Notes: generated by a model from the sequence alone, not told the origin. A stretch of 64,000 nt of DNA from JBCCXL01 sp039191605 (GCA_039191605.1 JBCCXL010000004.1:248001-312000), one strand, 5' to 3'; shown: positions 36,479-45,289, numbered from the stretch's first letter. Numbers and translations: made by a program.

Positions 36479-38218
36479 GTAGAGCACCAGGTACAGCGCC
36501 AGCAGCAGCGCCGCCAGCAGCGTCGTGCGGCCCGTAGGCCAAGGCTCGCCGAGCACGCTCTGCGGCCCGTAGAGCTCCTTGAGCAATGCCAGGAGACGAC
36601 TGAAGGTGCGCTGCACCCCCGCCGCGGCGCGGGCCCAGGTGCGAGCCAGGGTCTCCCCCGCCGGGGCCAGCACCGCCGGGGCGAAGCGGCGGTAGAGCCC
36701 GTCGACGTCGAGGTTCACCGAGCGCAGCTCCGGCGGGTACAGGCCGGTCTTCTGCAGGAAGACGAAGGCCAGAGCCGAGAAGAGCAGCAGCTGAAGCTGG
36801 GTGATGACGTGGGCGGTGGTGTACGGGTGGTAGCCCTCGCCGAAGGGCAGCAGGTCGTAGAGCAGGCCTGGCGCCACGCCCACAAAGATGCAGAGGAAGG
36901 CGGTGAGACCCATCGCCAACAGCATGTTGAAGGGGGCTTCTTTGACCCGAATGCCGCGATCGTGGGCAAAGAAGGCGAAGTAGGGAATCTTGATCCCGGA
37001 GTGGTGGAACACGCCGGCGGAGGCGAAGAGCAGCACCAGGTAGACGAGGGTGTGGTGCTCCTTTGCCGCCGCGGAAAGGATCATCGACTTGGTGACGAAG
37101 CCCGAAAAAAGCGGGAAGGCCGAGATCGACGCGGCACCGATACAGCAGAAGGCACAGGTCCAGGGCATCGACTTATAGAGTCCGCCAAGGTCGGAGCCGT
37201 TGACCGTCTTCGCCCGCAGCAGCACCGCTCCCATCGACATGAAGAGCAGCGCCTTGTAGAGAATGTGGGCGAAGGCGTGGGCCGCGGCGCCGTTGAGGGC
37301 CAGTTCGGTACCGATGCCGATGCCCACCACCATGAAGCCCAGCTGGTTGTTGAGGGAGTAGGCCAGCACCCGGCGCAGGTCGTTCTCGATCACCGCATAG
37401 AAGATCGGGAAGGCGGTCATCAGGGCGCCGATGGGAATCAGCAGATCGGTGCCGGCGAAGCTCCGCGCCAGGGCGTAGATCGCCAGCTTGGTGGTGAAGC
37501 CGGAGAGAAAGACCGTGCCGGTGATGGTGGCTTCTGGATAGGCGTCCTGCATCCAGCCGTGGAGGAAAGGAAAGCAGGCCTTGATGCCGAAGGCGAGAAA
37601 GATCAGCCAGCCACCGAGTCCGGCGATTCCGCCGCCATCCAGCCCAATGGCGCCAAACTCCACCGAGCCCGTCGCCCGCTGCCACACCGCCGCCCCCGCC
37701 AGCAGCAGCACGCCAGAAGCCACCTGGATGACCAAATAGCGCAGACCGGCCCGCCTGGCGCGGGAGGTTCTGCGGGCCCAGATCAGGAAGACCGAGGAGA
37801 TCGCCGTCAGCTCCCAGAAGATGAAGAGCGTGATCAGGTCGCCGGCGAGCACCGCCGCAATGGCGCTGCCGGTATAGATCAGGGCGGCGGCGTGCTGCAG
37901 GCGGCTCTTCAAATGCAGGGCGTAGATCATGCCCAGTAGCGCCGCGAGGTGGAAGATCAGCCCGAAGATTCTCGACAGTCCGTCGAGGCGCACCGGATTT
38001 AGCTCCAGGCCCAGAACAGACCAGGTGACCGCCGCCGAGGGATCGAAGACCGGGGTCAGCAGCAGATGTCCCAGGCTCAGCACCGGCAGCGCCACCAGGT
38101 ACCCCTGGAGCAGGCGTCCGCGCAGCAGCGGCAGCAGCAGGGCTCCCAAAATCAGCAGAGAGCCGGGAGGCAGCCAGGCGGGAATCCACGCCGGTAGAGC
38201 GCTAGCGAAGCTCACCAC
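36467..38218 (-). CDS. Mrp/complex-I-type antiporter subunit, third MrpD-like protein
   Basis: A 583-residue membrane protein with about 14 helices, of the NuoL/M/N-MrpA/D family. Seen: LITLFIFWELTAISSVFLIW (with the conserved membrane Glu), FGIKACFPFLHGWMQDAYPEA (conserved Lys region), VLAYSLNNQLGFMVVGIGIG, and HALFKA-type HAFAHILYKALLFM. The tail has an extra amphipathic stretch. It may take the place of the missing MrpA N-terminal half. Start GTG 38218 overlaps the preceding small gene by 7 bp; last gene of the operon. Confidence 0.88.
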   Translation of the reverse strand: MVSFASALPAWIPAWLPPGSLLILGALLLPLLRGRLLQGYLVALPVLSLGHLLLTPVFDPSAAVTWSVLGLELNPVRLDGLSRIFGLIFHLAALLGMIYALHLKSRLQHAAALIYTGSAIAAVLAGDLITLFIFWELTAISSVFLIWARRTSRARRAGLRYLVIQVASGVLLLAGAAVWQRATGSVEFGAIGLDGGGIAGLGGWLIFLAFGIKACFPFLHGWMQDAYPEATITGTVFLSGFTTKLAIYALARSFAGTDLLIPIGALMTAFPIFYAVIENDLRRVLAYSLNNQLGFMVVGIGIGTELALNGAAAHAFAHILYKALLFMSMGAVLLRAKTVNGSDLGGLYKSMPWTCAFCCIGAASISAFPLFSGFVTKSMILSAAAKEHHTLVYLVLLFASAGVFHHSGIKIPYFAFFAHDRGIRVKEAPFNMLLAMGLTAFLCIFVGVAPGLLYDLLPFGEGYHPYTTAHVITQLQLLLFSALAFVFLQKTGLYPPELRSVNLDVDGLYRRFAPAVLAPAGETLARTWARAAAGVQRTFSRLLALLKELYGPQSVLGEPWPTGRTTLLAALLLALYLVLYYFR

Positions 38219-38694
38219 GCACGCTCCCGGGTGGCATCCTGCGGATCCTCAGGCCCCTCGAGGGAAGTTCCTGAGTCGTCATTCTCCTCGACCACCGGCT
38301 CCGCCGGCCGCCATCGGGCCGGATGAGCAAAGCCGAGAATCCACGAGGAGCTCTCCTCTCGACGGGTGTAGTAATCCTCGTCACGCATCAGCACCCGGCG
38401 CAGGGCCGAGGCGGCCAGCACCAGGCCGACGCAGCTGATGAAGCCATAGAAGCCGAAAAAGCCGAAGAGATCTTCGAAGTCGTATTTCGCATGCTTGTCG
38501 TAGAACAGATCCGCCACCGTCAGCAGCACGCAGGCGATGATCAGCCCGCGAACGATCCAGGCGATGCGCCGCGGATCGTCGAAGTAGCCGTCATCGAGGC
38601 GCGCCTCCGGGTCCACCGGAACCTCCGGCGGCAGCGACTCCGGATGATGCCCATCCCGTTGATACGAGTCTCGATGATGGGAAGACGAGCTCAT
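38212..38694 (-). CDS. small two-helix membrane protein inside the antiporter operon
   Basis: A 160-residue protein not recognised as a known family. The N-terminus is hydrophilic and His/acidic-rich; two membrane helices follow (IVRGLIIACVLLTVADLFY; FYGFISCVGLVLAASALRRV), then an acidic C-terminus. It overlaps the gene before (ATGA) and the gene after (7 bp), so it is made with the antiporter and may be an accessory subunit. Confidence 0.7.
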   Translation of the reverse strand: MSSSSHHRDSYQRDGHHPESLPPEVPVDPEARLDDGYFDDPRRIAWIVRGLIIACVLLTVADLFYDKHAKYDFEDLFGFFGFYGFISCVGLVLAASALRRVLMRDEDYYTRREESSSWILGFAHPARWRPAEPVVEENDDSGTSLEGPEDPQDATRERAW

Positions 38695-40250
38695 GGCGAC
38701 CCTCCAGCGGCGGGAGCGACGGTCTGTACCAGGGGCTCCAACAGCCCGTAGAGATCGGATGCGAAGAAGAAGAGCAGCAGCGTGCCGGCAGCGGTGAGCA
38801 GGGCCGGAGCCAGCACCAGGACAGGAGCCTCAGCCCGTTCCTCCGGCGGTGCCAGCCAAGTGCCCTCCCCCGCCAGATTGTCCTCCCCTTCCGGCTGCCC
38901 CGGCTCCGGCCGCAGCAGGCCCCGCACCACCACCGGCATCAGATAGCCGATGGACAGCAAAGAAGAGAGCAGGAGCGCCAGCCCCCAAAGCCACCGCTCT
39001 CCCTCCACCGTCCCCAACACCAGCAGCCATTTGCTCCAGGAGCCGCCGGTGGGCGGCAGCCCGATGATGCTCAGGGAGGCGATGAAAAAGGCGAGATAGG
39101 TCCAGGGCATGCGCCGGCCCAGGCCGTCCATCGAGGCGATGGAGCGCTTGTGGTGGGCGACGTAGATCGCCCCGGCGCAGAAGAAGAGGGTGATCTTGCC
39201 GAGGGCATGCATCGCAATATGCATCGCCCCGCCGAGCACCCCCGCCGCGGTAGCGAGGCAGGCCCCCAACACGATGTAGGACAGCTGACTGATGGTGGAA
39301 TAAGCCAGCCGGGCCTTGAGGTCATCCTGGGTGAGGGCCACCAGCGCCGTCGCCAGCAGGGTGAAGGTCGCCACCCAGCCGATCCAGCTGGAGGCCTGGG
39401 TGCTCTGCAACAGGGGCAGACCGAAGACGTAGATCGTCACCTTCAGCACGCAGAAGACCCCCGCCTTGACCACCGCCACCGCGTGCAGCAAGGCGCTCAC
39501 CGGCGTCGGGGCCACCATCGCCGCCGGCAGCCAGCGGTGCACCGGCATCAGCGCCGCCTTGCCGATACCGAAGGCGAAGAGGGCGAAGAGGAAGGCGGCG
39601 GCGGAGCCCTCGATCTTGCCCTGCAGCAGCCCTCCAGGCACGAAATCCAGGCTTCCGGCGATCTGGTAGGTGGCCAAGATCGCCGGCAGCAGCAGGAAGA
39701 TGGAGGTGCCCATCAAGATGCCCAGGTAGAGGCGGCCAGCGCGACGGGCGTCTCCGGTGCGCTGATGGGTGACCAGCGGATAGGTCGCCAGAGTCAGCGC
39801 TTCATAGAACAGGAAGAGGGTCAGCAGATTCGCCGAGAAGGCAATGCCCAGGGCCGCGGCGATGGAGAGGGCGAAGAAAGAGAAGAAGCGGGTTTGATGA
39901 CGGCTGCGATGGGCCCGCAGATAGCCCACGGCATACATCGAGGTCACCGGCCAAAGGGCCGAGGCGACGAGGGCGAAGAGCAGGCCCAGGGGCTCGACCT
40001 CGAAGGCGATGGGCAGCCCCGGGAAGACCTCTCCGATCTCCAGCCTTGGGCGCTCCCCGGCGGCCACCTCGACGGCGATCCAGGCGACACAGAGGAAAGT
40101 CGCGATGGAGGCCACCGCGGTGCACGCCTCGCGGGTCGCTCGATGCTTCCCCGCCACCGCTCGACCTCCGCGGCCCGCCCACGCGACCGCCGCTGCGCCA
40201 AATACCGGCAGCAGCAGGGCGAGAGCCAGGGCTAGCCACTGCGGCAGCAT
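38691..40250 (-). CDS. Mrp antiporter subunit, second MrpD-like protein
   Basis: A 519-residue NuoM/MrpD-type membrane protein: LLTLFLFYEALTLATYPLVTH (conserved Glu), FGIGKAALMPVHRWLPAAM (conserved Lys), SALLHAVAVVKAGVF, and LKARLAYSTISQLSYIVLG. Would move protons or Na+ as part of the antiporter. One-base overlap (TAATG) with the upstream MrpD gene. Confidence 0.9.
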   Translation of the reverse strand: MLPQWLALALALLLPVFGAAAVAWAGRGGRAVAGKHRATREACTAVASIATFLCVAWIAVEVAAGERPRLEIGEVFPGLPIAFEVEPLGLLFALVASALWPVTSMYAVGYLRAHRSRHQTRFFSFFALSIAAALGIAFSANLLTLFLFYEALTLATYPLVTHQRTGDARRAGRLYLGILMGTSIFLLLPAILATYQIAGSLDFVPGGLLQGKIEGSAAAFLFALFAFGIGKAALMPVHRWLPAAMVAPTPVSALLHAVAVVKAGVFCVLKVTIYVFGLPLLQSTQASSWIGWVATFTLLATALVALTQDDLKARLAYSTISQLSYIVLGACLATAAGVLGGAMHIAMHALGKITLFFCAGAIYVAHHKRSIASMDGLGRRMPWTYLAFFIASLSIIGLPPTGGSWSKWLLVLGTVEGERWLWGLALLLSSLLSIGYLMPVVVRGLLRPEPGQPEGEDNLAGEGTWLAPPEERAEAPVLVLAPALLTAAGTLLLFFFASDLYGLLEPLVQTVAPAAGGSP

Positions 40251-41818
40251 TAGGGAGTCCCCCCGAGGTCAGCGGAGTTTTCCGCAGCGACGCCCAGCAG
40301 ATCCCGGGCGGCGGTGGCCGCGATGTCCGCCGTGAGCTCCGTCCACAGTCCGAAGACCACCGTCAGCGAGATCAGCACCCAGGTGGCGATCACCATACTG
40401 CGAGGCAACACTCGGTACCGGCGGCGAATCGGCTGCTCCAAGGTCTCCTCCCGGGCGGGGCGGAAATAGGCCACCTCCACCACTCTCCACACGTAGATCA
40501 CCGCCAGCAGTGAACTGCCGACGATCAGAAAGACCAGGGTCCACGACCCTCGTTCCAGGGCCGCCAGCACCCGGTACCACTTGGAGACGAAGCCGGCGGT
40601 GCCGGGAACTCCGATCAGGGAGAGCCCCCCCACCACCCAGGCCGCCGCCATCAGGGGCATGCGCCGACCGAGCCCGGCGAGATCCTCCACCCGCGAGCTG
40701 CCCAGACGCTGCACGATGCAGCCCACCGCCAGGAACAGCCCGCCCTTGGTGAGAGCGTGGTTCAGCAGGTGCACCAGACCGCCGGTGAGCCCGGCAACGC
40801 TGGCGAGGCTCAAGCCGAGGGTGAGATAGCCCACCTGGGCGATGCTGGAATAAGCCAACAGGCGGCGGACATCCCGTTGATAGATCGCCGCCACCGAGCC
40901 GGCGAACATCGCCAGTACGGCGAGAGGGAGCAGCACCCGATCCAGCCCCAGCGTGCCGAAGGTGAAGTCCGCCCCGAAGAGATCGAAGATCACCCGCACC
41001 ATCAGATAGAAAGCGACCTTGGTGGAGGTCGCCGCCATGAATGCGCTGACCACCGGCGGAGCATAGGTATAGGCGTTGGGCAGCCATTGATGGAGCGGGA
41101 AGACCGCCAGCTTGATGCTCAGGCCGACGACGAAGAAGGCCAGGGCCACCCGCGCCGTTCGCAGCTCCAGCAGGGCCGGCAGCTGAGCCGCCACCTCGGC
41201 GAAGTTCAGCGAACCGGTGAGCTGATAGACCAGCCCGACCCCCAACAACACGAAGGTGCCGCCGACGGTGCCCACCACCAGGTAGGAATACGCCGCCATC
41301 AGCGCCCGACGACCGCGCCCTAGCCCCACCAGCACGTAGGAGGCGAGGGAGGAGATCTCCAGGAAAACGAAGACGTTGAACAGGTCCGCGGTGATCACGA
41401 TACCCAGCAGGCCGCCGAGAATCAGCAGATAGGCCGAGTACAGCAGATACTCCCGCTTGGTCTTGATCTGCGCCCCCAGACCGCCGGGCCCGAAGTAGAG
41501 AGTGACCGTCGCCACCAGGGAGATCAGCGCCAGCACCGGAGCGTTGAGGGAATCGATCCCCAGCTCGATGCCCAGCGGCGCTTCCCAGCCGCCGAGGGCG
41601 TAGCGGATCTCGCTCCCGCCGTAGACCAGGGCGAAGATCGCCGCCGAGACCCCGAAAGTGAGCAGAGCGGAGGTCAGGGCGAAGACGCGCACCAGCTGAG
41701 TGTGGCGAATCAGCAGGCATACCGGCGCCGCCAGCAGCGGCAGCACCACCTGCAGCACCGGCAGGTGATAGCGCAACGCCTCGAGGAAGGTGGCGTCGGT
41801 TAGGGCTGGAGAGCTCAT
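40250..41818 (-). CDS. mrpD: Mrp cation/proton antiporter subunit D
   Basis: A 522-residue membrane protein: DLFNVFVFLEISSLASYVLVG (conserved Glu), LSIKLAVFPLHQWLPNAYTY (conserved Lys), VSAFMAATSTKVAFYLMVR, and VRRLLAYSSIAQVGYLTLGL. It follows MrpC directly with an ATGA overlap, as in standard mrp operons, so I give it the name mrpD among the three D-like proteins. Confidence 0.92.
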   Translation of the reverse strand: MSSPALTDATFLEALRYHLPVLQVVLPLLAAPVCLLIRHTQLVRVFALTSALLTFGVSAAIFALVYGGSEIRYALGGWEAPLGIELGIDSLNAPVLALISLVATVTLYFGPGGLGAQIKTKREYLLYSAYLLILGGLLGIVITADLFNVFVFLEISSLASYVLVGLGRGRRALMAAYSYLVVGTVGGTFVLLGVGLVYQLTGSLNFAEVAAQLPALLELRTARVALAFFVVGLSIKLAVFPLHQWLPNAYTYAPPVVSAFMAATSTKVAFYLMVRVIFDLFGADFTFGTLGLDRVLLPLAVLAMFAGSVAAIYQRDVRRLLAYSSIAQVGYLTLGLSLASVAGLTGGLVHLLNHALTKGGLFLAVGCIVQRLGSSRVEDLAGLGRRMPLMAAAWVVGGLSLIGVPGTAGFVSKWYRVLAALERGSWTLVFLIVGSSLLAVIYVWRVVEVAYFRPAREETLEQPIRRRYRVLPRSMVIATWVLISLTVVFGLWTELTADIAATAARDLLGVAAENSADLGGTP

Positions 41819-42288
41819 GCCATCCTCTCCCGATCTTCGACCCGGATGTCGTCTTCCTCCAGGGTGCCGTAGGACTCGTGGAGCCTCACCACCAGGGCGA
41901 GCCCCACGGCGGTCGTGGCAACGCTCACCACGATAGCGGTGAGCATCAGGGCGTGGGGCAGAGGGTTCGAGTACAGCACCTCAGGGTTGCCTTCCCACAG
42001 GATCGGCGCCGTGCCCCCCTCCACCTTCGCCATGGCGACGAAGAAGAGGATCACGGCGGTCTGAAAGATCGACAGGCCGATGAGTTTCTTGAGCAGGTGG
42101 GAGCTGGCGATGACGGTGTAGAGACCGATCATCATCAACACCACCACCGCCCAATAGACCCACAGATCGCCGAACCAATCCCGCCCGCTACCGGCAGCGG
42201 ACGCTACCGCCGGGGCCGCCGCACCCAAAGCCCCAAGGGCCGTATCCGAGACCTGCTCTATCGCCGAATTCACCAACCCCACCCTCAT
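41815..42288 (-). CDS. mrpC: Mrp antiporter subunit C (NuoK-like)
   Basis: A 157-residue protein with three helices: VVVLMMIGLYTVIASSHLLK, LIGLSIFQTAVILFFVAMA and ALMLTAIVVSVATTAVGLAL. LPHALMLTAIVVSVA is the family signature. It is longer than usual at the N-terminus (about 45 extra residues). ATGA overlaps on both sides. Confidence 0.93.
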   Translation of the reverse strand: MRVGLVNSAIEQVSDTALGALGAAAPAVASAAGSGRDWFGDLWVYWAVVVLMMIGLYTVIASSHLLKKLIGLSIFQTAVILFFVAMAKVEGGTAPILWEGNPEVLYSNPLPHALMLTAIVVSVATTAVGLALVVRLHESYGTLEEDDIRVEDRERMA

Positions 42289-42896
42289 ACCTCCGGCTCC
42301 GTCGCCACCTGCCCCTGGGCCAGGAGACGGCGGGCCTCCTCGAGCCGACGCCGCTTGCGGCGCTCCCGATAGGCGAAGGCATAGAAGATCGCCAACATGG
42401 TTGCGGTGACCGTGATGCCGACCCCCAACTCCACCAGCAGAATCCCGACGTGCTGCCCGTGCTTCGGGTCGTGGGAGTCGAAGACCCCGTACTCCAGGAA
42501 GTTCCCGCTGAGCACCATGGAGGCCACCCCCACCCCGCCGTAGAGCAGCACGCCAATGGCGATGAGCTGCTCCACCATACGCCGCCGCAGCACCGCCTCC
42601 AGGGCCTTGAAGTTGAAGATCAAGCCGTAGAGCACCATCCCAGAAGCCAAGATGACGCCAGCCTGGAAGCCGCCGCCGGGACCAAAATCTCCGTGCAGCT
42701 GGACGTAGAGGCCGAAGAGCAAGATGAAGGGGATGAGCGCTTTCGAGACGACCCTCAGGATCATCTTGGTGCGCATCAGCCCTCGTTCTCGCTGCCCCTC
42801 CGCCGACTGGGCCGAAGTAGCGCCGGAAGAGGCAGCGCCGGAAGAGGCAGCGCCGGAAGAGGCAGCGCCGGAAGAGGAATGGGAGGAAGTCGCCAT
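42285..42896 (-). CDS. mrpB: Mrp antiporter subunit B (MnhB domain)
   Basis: A 203-residue protein with an MnhB domain: KALIPFILLFGLYVQLHGDF, then GPGGGFQAGVILASGMVLYG, and four membrane helices. The first 40 residues are a Ser/Gly/Ala-rich extension containing SSGAA units from a 15-bp tandem array. ATG 42776 (MRTKMILRVV) would give the normal family N-terminus, so the array may lie in either an odd N-terminal tail or the leader. Four bases after the preceding gene. Confidence 0.9.
   Translation of the reverse strand: MATSSHSSSGAASSGAASSGAASSGATSAQSAEGQRERGLMRTKMILRVVSKALIPFILLFGLYVQLHGDFGPGGGFQAGVILASGMVLYGLIFNFKALEAVLRRRMVEQLIAIGVLLYGGVGVASMVLSGNFLEYGVFDSHDPKHGQHVGILLVELGVGITVTATMLAIFYAFAYRERRKRRRLEEARRLLAQGQVATEPEV
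42821..42880 (-). repeat. 15-bp tandem repeat coding SSGAA
   Basis: Four 15-bp units (cgccggaagaggcag on the plus strand), the last with two changes, at the 5' end of the mrpB reading frame. Confidence 0.95.
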
Positions 42897-42900
42897 AGGT

Positions 42901-43608
42901 CTAGAGTCGATCCCCCTCCGGCCCCGGCGCTACCGGAGGCCTGCGGCCGCTGGCCTTGGCCTCCCGGGAAGCGGAAGCGGCAACGTCCTCCAGGCCCCGA
43001 CGCTGAAAGCGAAAGCGACGATCCCCCAGCAGCAGCAGCACGCCAACCCCGGCGACGAAGATCACCGTCGTCTCGCCGTAGGTGTCGTATCCACGGTAGC
43101 TGGCGAGCACCGCGGTGACCACGTTGGGAACCCCTACCTGCTTCTTCGCCTCGGCGGTATAGGGCCGCTGGACGACATGAATCGGCGCGTCCTTGTCGCC
43201 GTAGGCCGGCATATCGAGAGTGCCGTAGATCAGGGCGGCGCCGGTGAGCAACACCACCAGCAGCGGCACTAGGCGCAGCGGCTGAGGACGCTCATGCTGT
43301 GGATCTCGGGTCCCCATCTCTCCCCGGGTCAGGCGCTGGGTGACGAGACCGAGAGTAGCGAGGAAGAGGAAGGAGGTGAAGGCCGCCCCCACCGCCGCCT
43401 CGGTAAAGGCGACATCGAGAGCATCCATCACCGTGAACAGACCCGCCGAGAGCAGGGAGAAGAGGCCCAAGAGCATCGATCCGGCAAAGAGGTTGCGCTG
43501 CCGGATAATCGCCACCGTGCTGACGATGAGGAAGAAGAAGAGGAAGGCCTCCACGCCTCCTCCCTCGAGAAAGGCCTCGACGAACTGTGGTGCAATCATT
43601 CCCTTCAT
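42901..43608 (-). CDS. MrpA C-terminal-type protein (DUF4040/MbhD plus MbhE domains)
   Basis: A 235-residue membrane protein equal to the C-terminal part of MrpA. Residues of about 18-95 form the DUF4040/MbhD part (ALDVAFTEAAVGAAFTSFLF). Residues of about 115-215 form the MbhE part, with VVTAVLASYRGYDTYGETTV. The tail is Arg-rich and cytosolic. No full-length MrpA exists in the operon. Overlaps mrpG by 4 bp. Confidence 0.88.
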   Translation of the reverse strand: MKGMIAPQFVEAFLEGGGVEAFLFFFLIVSTVAIIRQRNLFAGSMLLGLFSLLSAGLFTVMDALDVAFTEAAVGAAFTSFLFLATLGLVTQRLTRGEMGTRDPQHERPQPLRLVPLLVVLLTGAALIYGTLDMPAYGDKDAPIHVVQRPYTAEAKKQVGVPNVVTAVLASYRGYDTYGETTVIFVAGVGVLLLLGDRRFRFQRRGLEDVAASASREAKASGRRPPVAPGPEGDRL

Positions 43609-44036
43609 TCCCCAGCCTCCCGGTCAGACGTCTCGGCGGTGGATGACGGCTCGTCTGGATCCGTGTCGTCATCCTGCAAGAAACCGGCGATGGGATCCTC
43701 CACCAGCGGCTCGTCCAGCGACGGTGAAACCCATGCGTCCTCCACCTTGGCCCGCACTCCGCCGTGATAGGCCGCCCGCATCAGCGCATGCTCCGACGCC
43801 GGTCCGGTGATCAGCAGGAAGGCGAAGATCGCCACCAGCTTCAGCACCACCGTCCAATGGGCGGCGCAGAGGGCCAGCCCCACGAGCACTAAACCGGCAC
43901 CTAGGGTATCGGTCACGCTGGTGGCGTGAGCCCGGCAGTAGACGTCGGGGAAGACCAGGATGCCCCACGCTCCGATGAGACAGAACAGGGCCCCGACAAC
44001 CACGGAGGTTCCCCCCACTGCGTCCAGCCAGGTCAT
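43605..44036 (-). CDS. mrpG: Mrp antiporter subunit G
   Basis: A 143-residue protein; the MnhG domain has three helices: VVVGALFCLIGAWGILVF, LGAGLVLVGLALCAAHWT and LKLVAIFAFLLITGPASEHA. FPDVYCRAHATSVTDTLG is the family signature. The C-terminal 45 residues are acidic and beyond the domain. Its start ATG 44036 lies in the second copy of a 20-bp duplication; the first copy (ATG 44056) opens a seven-codon reading frame that stops over this start. Confidence 0.92.
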   Translation of the reverse strand: MTWLDAVGGTSVVVGALFCLIGAWGILVFPDVYCRAHATSVTDTLGAGLVLVGLALCAAHWTVVLKLVAIFAFLLITGPASEHALMRAAYHGGVRAKVEDAWVSPSLDEPLVEDPIAGFLQDDDTDPDEPSSTAETSDREAGE

Positions 44037-44056
44037 ATTGCGTCCAGCCAGGTCAT
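44019..44056 (-). repeat. 20-bp tandem duplication over mrpF stop and mrpG start
   Basis: The 18-bp block tgcgtccagccaggtcat is found at 44019-44036 and 44039-44056. On the minus strand each copy starts ATGACCTGG. The first ATG overlaps the mrpF stop and reads MTWLDAI then TGA; that TGA overlaps the second ATG, the true mrpG start. Confidence 0.95.
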
Positions 44057-44382
44057 GGAGTCCCCGAAGCCGGAGGGCGACGACGTCCCGGTGCCCGGCG
44101 AGAGTCGGTAGCCAGACTGCCGTAGCGCATCACCTTGAGCACCGCCACGGTACTGGTGAAATTCGCCAGGGCGTAGACCAGAGCGAGGTCCAGGTAGAGC
44201 TCCGGACGCCCCGCCACGTAACCGACGACGGCGATCAGCAGCACCGTCTTGGTGCCGAAGGTATTGATCGCCAGGATCCGATCGAAAACCGTCGGTCCGC
44301 GCCAGGCGGCTGCGAGCAGCAGCACCATGGTGGCGAGGATGGCGATCAGGGCGACGGCCAGGAGCTCGGGGGAGACGGTCAT
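44053..44382 (-). CDS. mrpF: Mrp antiporter subunit F
   Basis: A 109-residue protein with three helices (ALIAILATMVLLLAAAWRG; TVLLIAVVGYVAG; LALVYALANFTSTVAVLKV) and the family motif GPTVFDRILAINTFGTKTVL. A short Arg/Pro-rich tail of about 20 residues follows. The start overlaps the mrpE stop (ATGA). Confidence 0.92.
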   Translation of the reverse strand: MTVSPELLAVALIAILATMVLLLAAAWRGPTVFDRILAINTFGTKTVLLIAVVGYVAGRPELYLDLALVYALANFTSTVAVLKVMRYGSLATDSRRAPGRRRPPASGTP

Positions 44383-44957
44383 CGGGAAGCGCCCTCCTCC
44401 GTCTCGTCCGCCTCGACTCGCGACGAGCCCTCCAGCCAGCGGGCGCGCCGGTCCATCTCACCGCTCTCCAGCTCCTCCGCCATCTTGCGGGTGAGGGAGT
44501 GGGCCAGCAGCGATCCGTCCTTGACGTGGAGGGTGACCGTCCCCGGAGTCAGGGTTACGGAATTGGCGAAACCCACCCGACCGACATCGGTCTTCTGGCT
44601 TGCCCGCACCCTCACCAGCTGCGGGGAAAGGACCTTCTTTCCGAGACTGGTGAGCACGATCAGCCACGCCACCCGGAAGTTGGCGATCAGCATCTGCCAG
44701 GAGAGCCACGGCAGATACAACAGCGGCCGCCAGCTGAGCTGGTAGGGGTGGCTTTCTTCGTCGAGGATCCCCAAGCGCCGGGTGAGCAACACAATACCCA
44801 GCGCCGACAGCAGGCCACCCCAAAGCAAGAGAGGCTTGTCGAAGTACCCAGACCACGCCAGCCACGCGGAAAAGAGCAGCAGGAAGGTGACGAGAAAGCG
44901 TTTCAAGCGGAGGGGGCTCCCATCGAGGGCTTGGGCTCGATGACGATCCAGCGTCAT
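44379..44957 (-). CDS. mrpE: Mrp antiporter subunit E
   Basis: A 192-residue protein: N-terminal helices (FLVTFLLLFSAWLAWSG; LLLWGGLLSALGIVLLTRRL), then YLPWLSWQMLIANFRVAWLI and FANSVTLTPGTVTLHVKDG, the MnhE signature. First gene of the ten-gene operon, with its promoter expected in the 330-bp spacer before it. Confidence 0.92.
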   Translation of the reverse strand: MTLDRHRAQALDGSPLRLKRFLVTFLLLFSAWLAWSGYFDKPLLLWGGLLSALGIVLLTRRLGILDEESHPYQLSWRPLLYLPWLSWQMLIANFRVAWLIVLTSLGKKVLSPQLVRVRASQKTDVGRVGFANSVTLTPGTVTLHVKDGSLLAHSLTRKMAEELESGEMDRRARWLEGSSRVEADETEEGASR

Positions 44958-45289
44958 CGGACAGGACGATGAGCTCAGTAGCTCGGTTCTAAGGGAAGGG
45001 CTCCGTGAGAGACGAGAACGAACGCCTTGCAGCCATCGCCGAGCGAGTCGGCAAGGGAAACCGGTCGCCGGGAACTGGCGAGGGACGGACGATGATTCCG
45101 CCGCAATCCCAACTATGTCTCAACACATCGCCCGCCGATTGTACTCCTTCGGAGATCGCTCGCAAGCGTCGAAGCTCGAGGATCCTTCGCCACGACTCAA
45201 CCGAGAGCGCTGGGCTTCGATAGAATCGTCGGCCACGTACGTTTCCGCCGGGCTCCGGCGATCAACCCGCGCACCAGGAGAGCCGCCCC
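44958..45289. other. 332-bp spacer between divergent genes
   Basis: No gene seen. It should hold the promoters of the antiporter operon (minus) and of the TPR protein (plus), but I find no clear -35/-10 pair. AGGAGA precedes the plus-strand start at 45290. Confidence 0.5.

Noticed and set aside
36467..41818. Reading the three NuoL/M/N-type genes as part of respiratory complex I
   Set aside because: They lie with mrpE, F, G, B and C homologues and no other nuo subunits are present; the Mrp signatures are clear.
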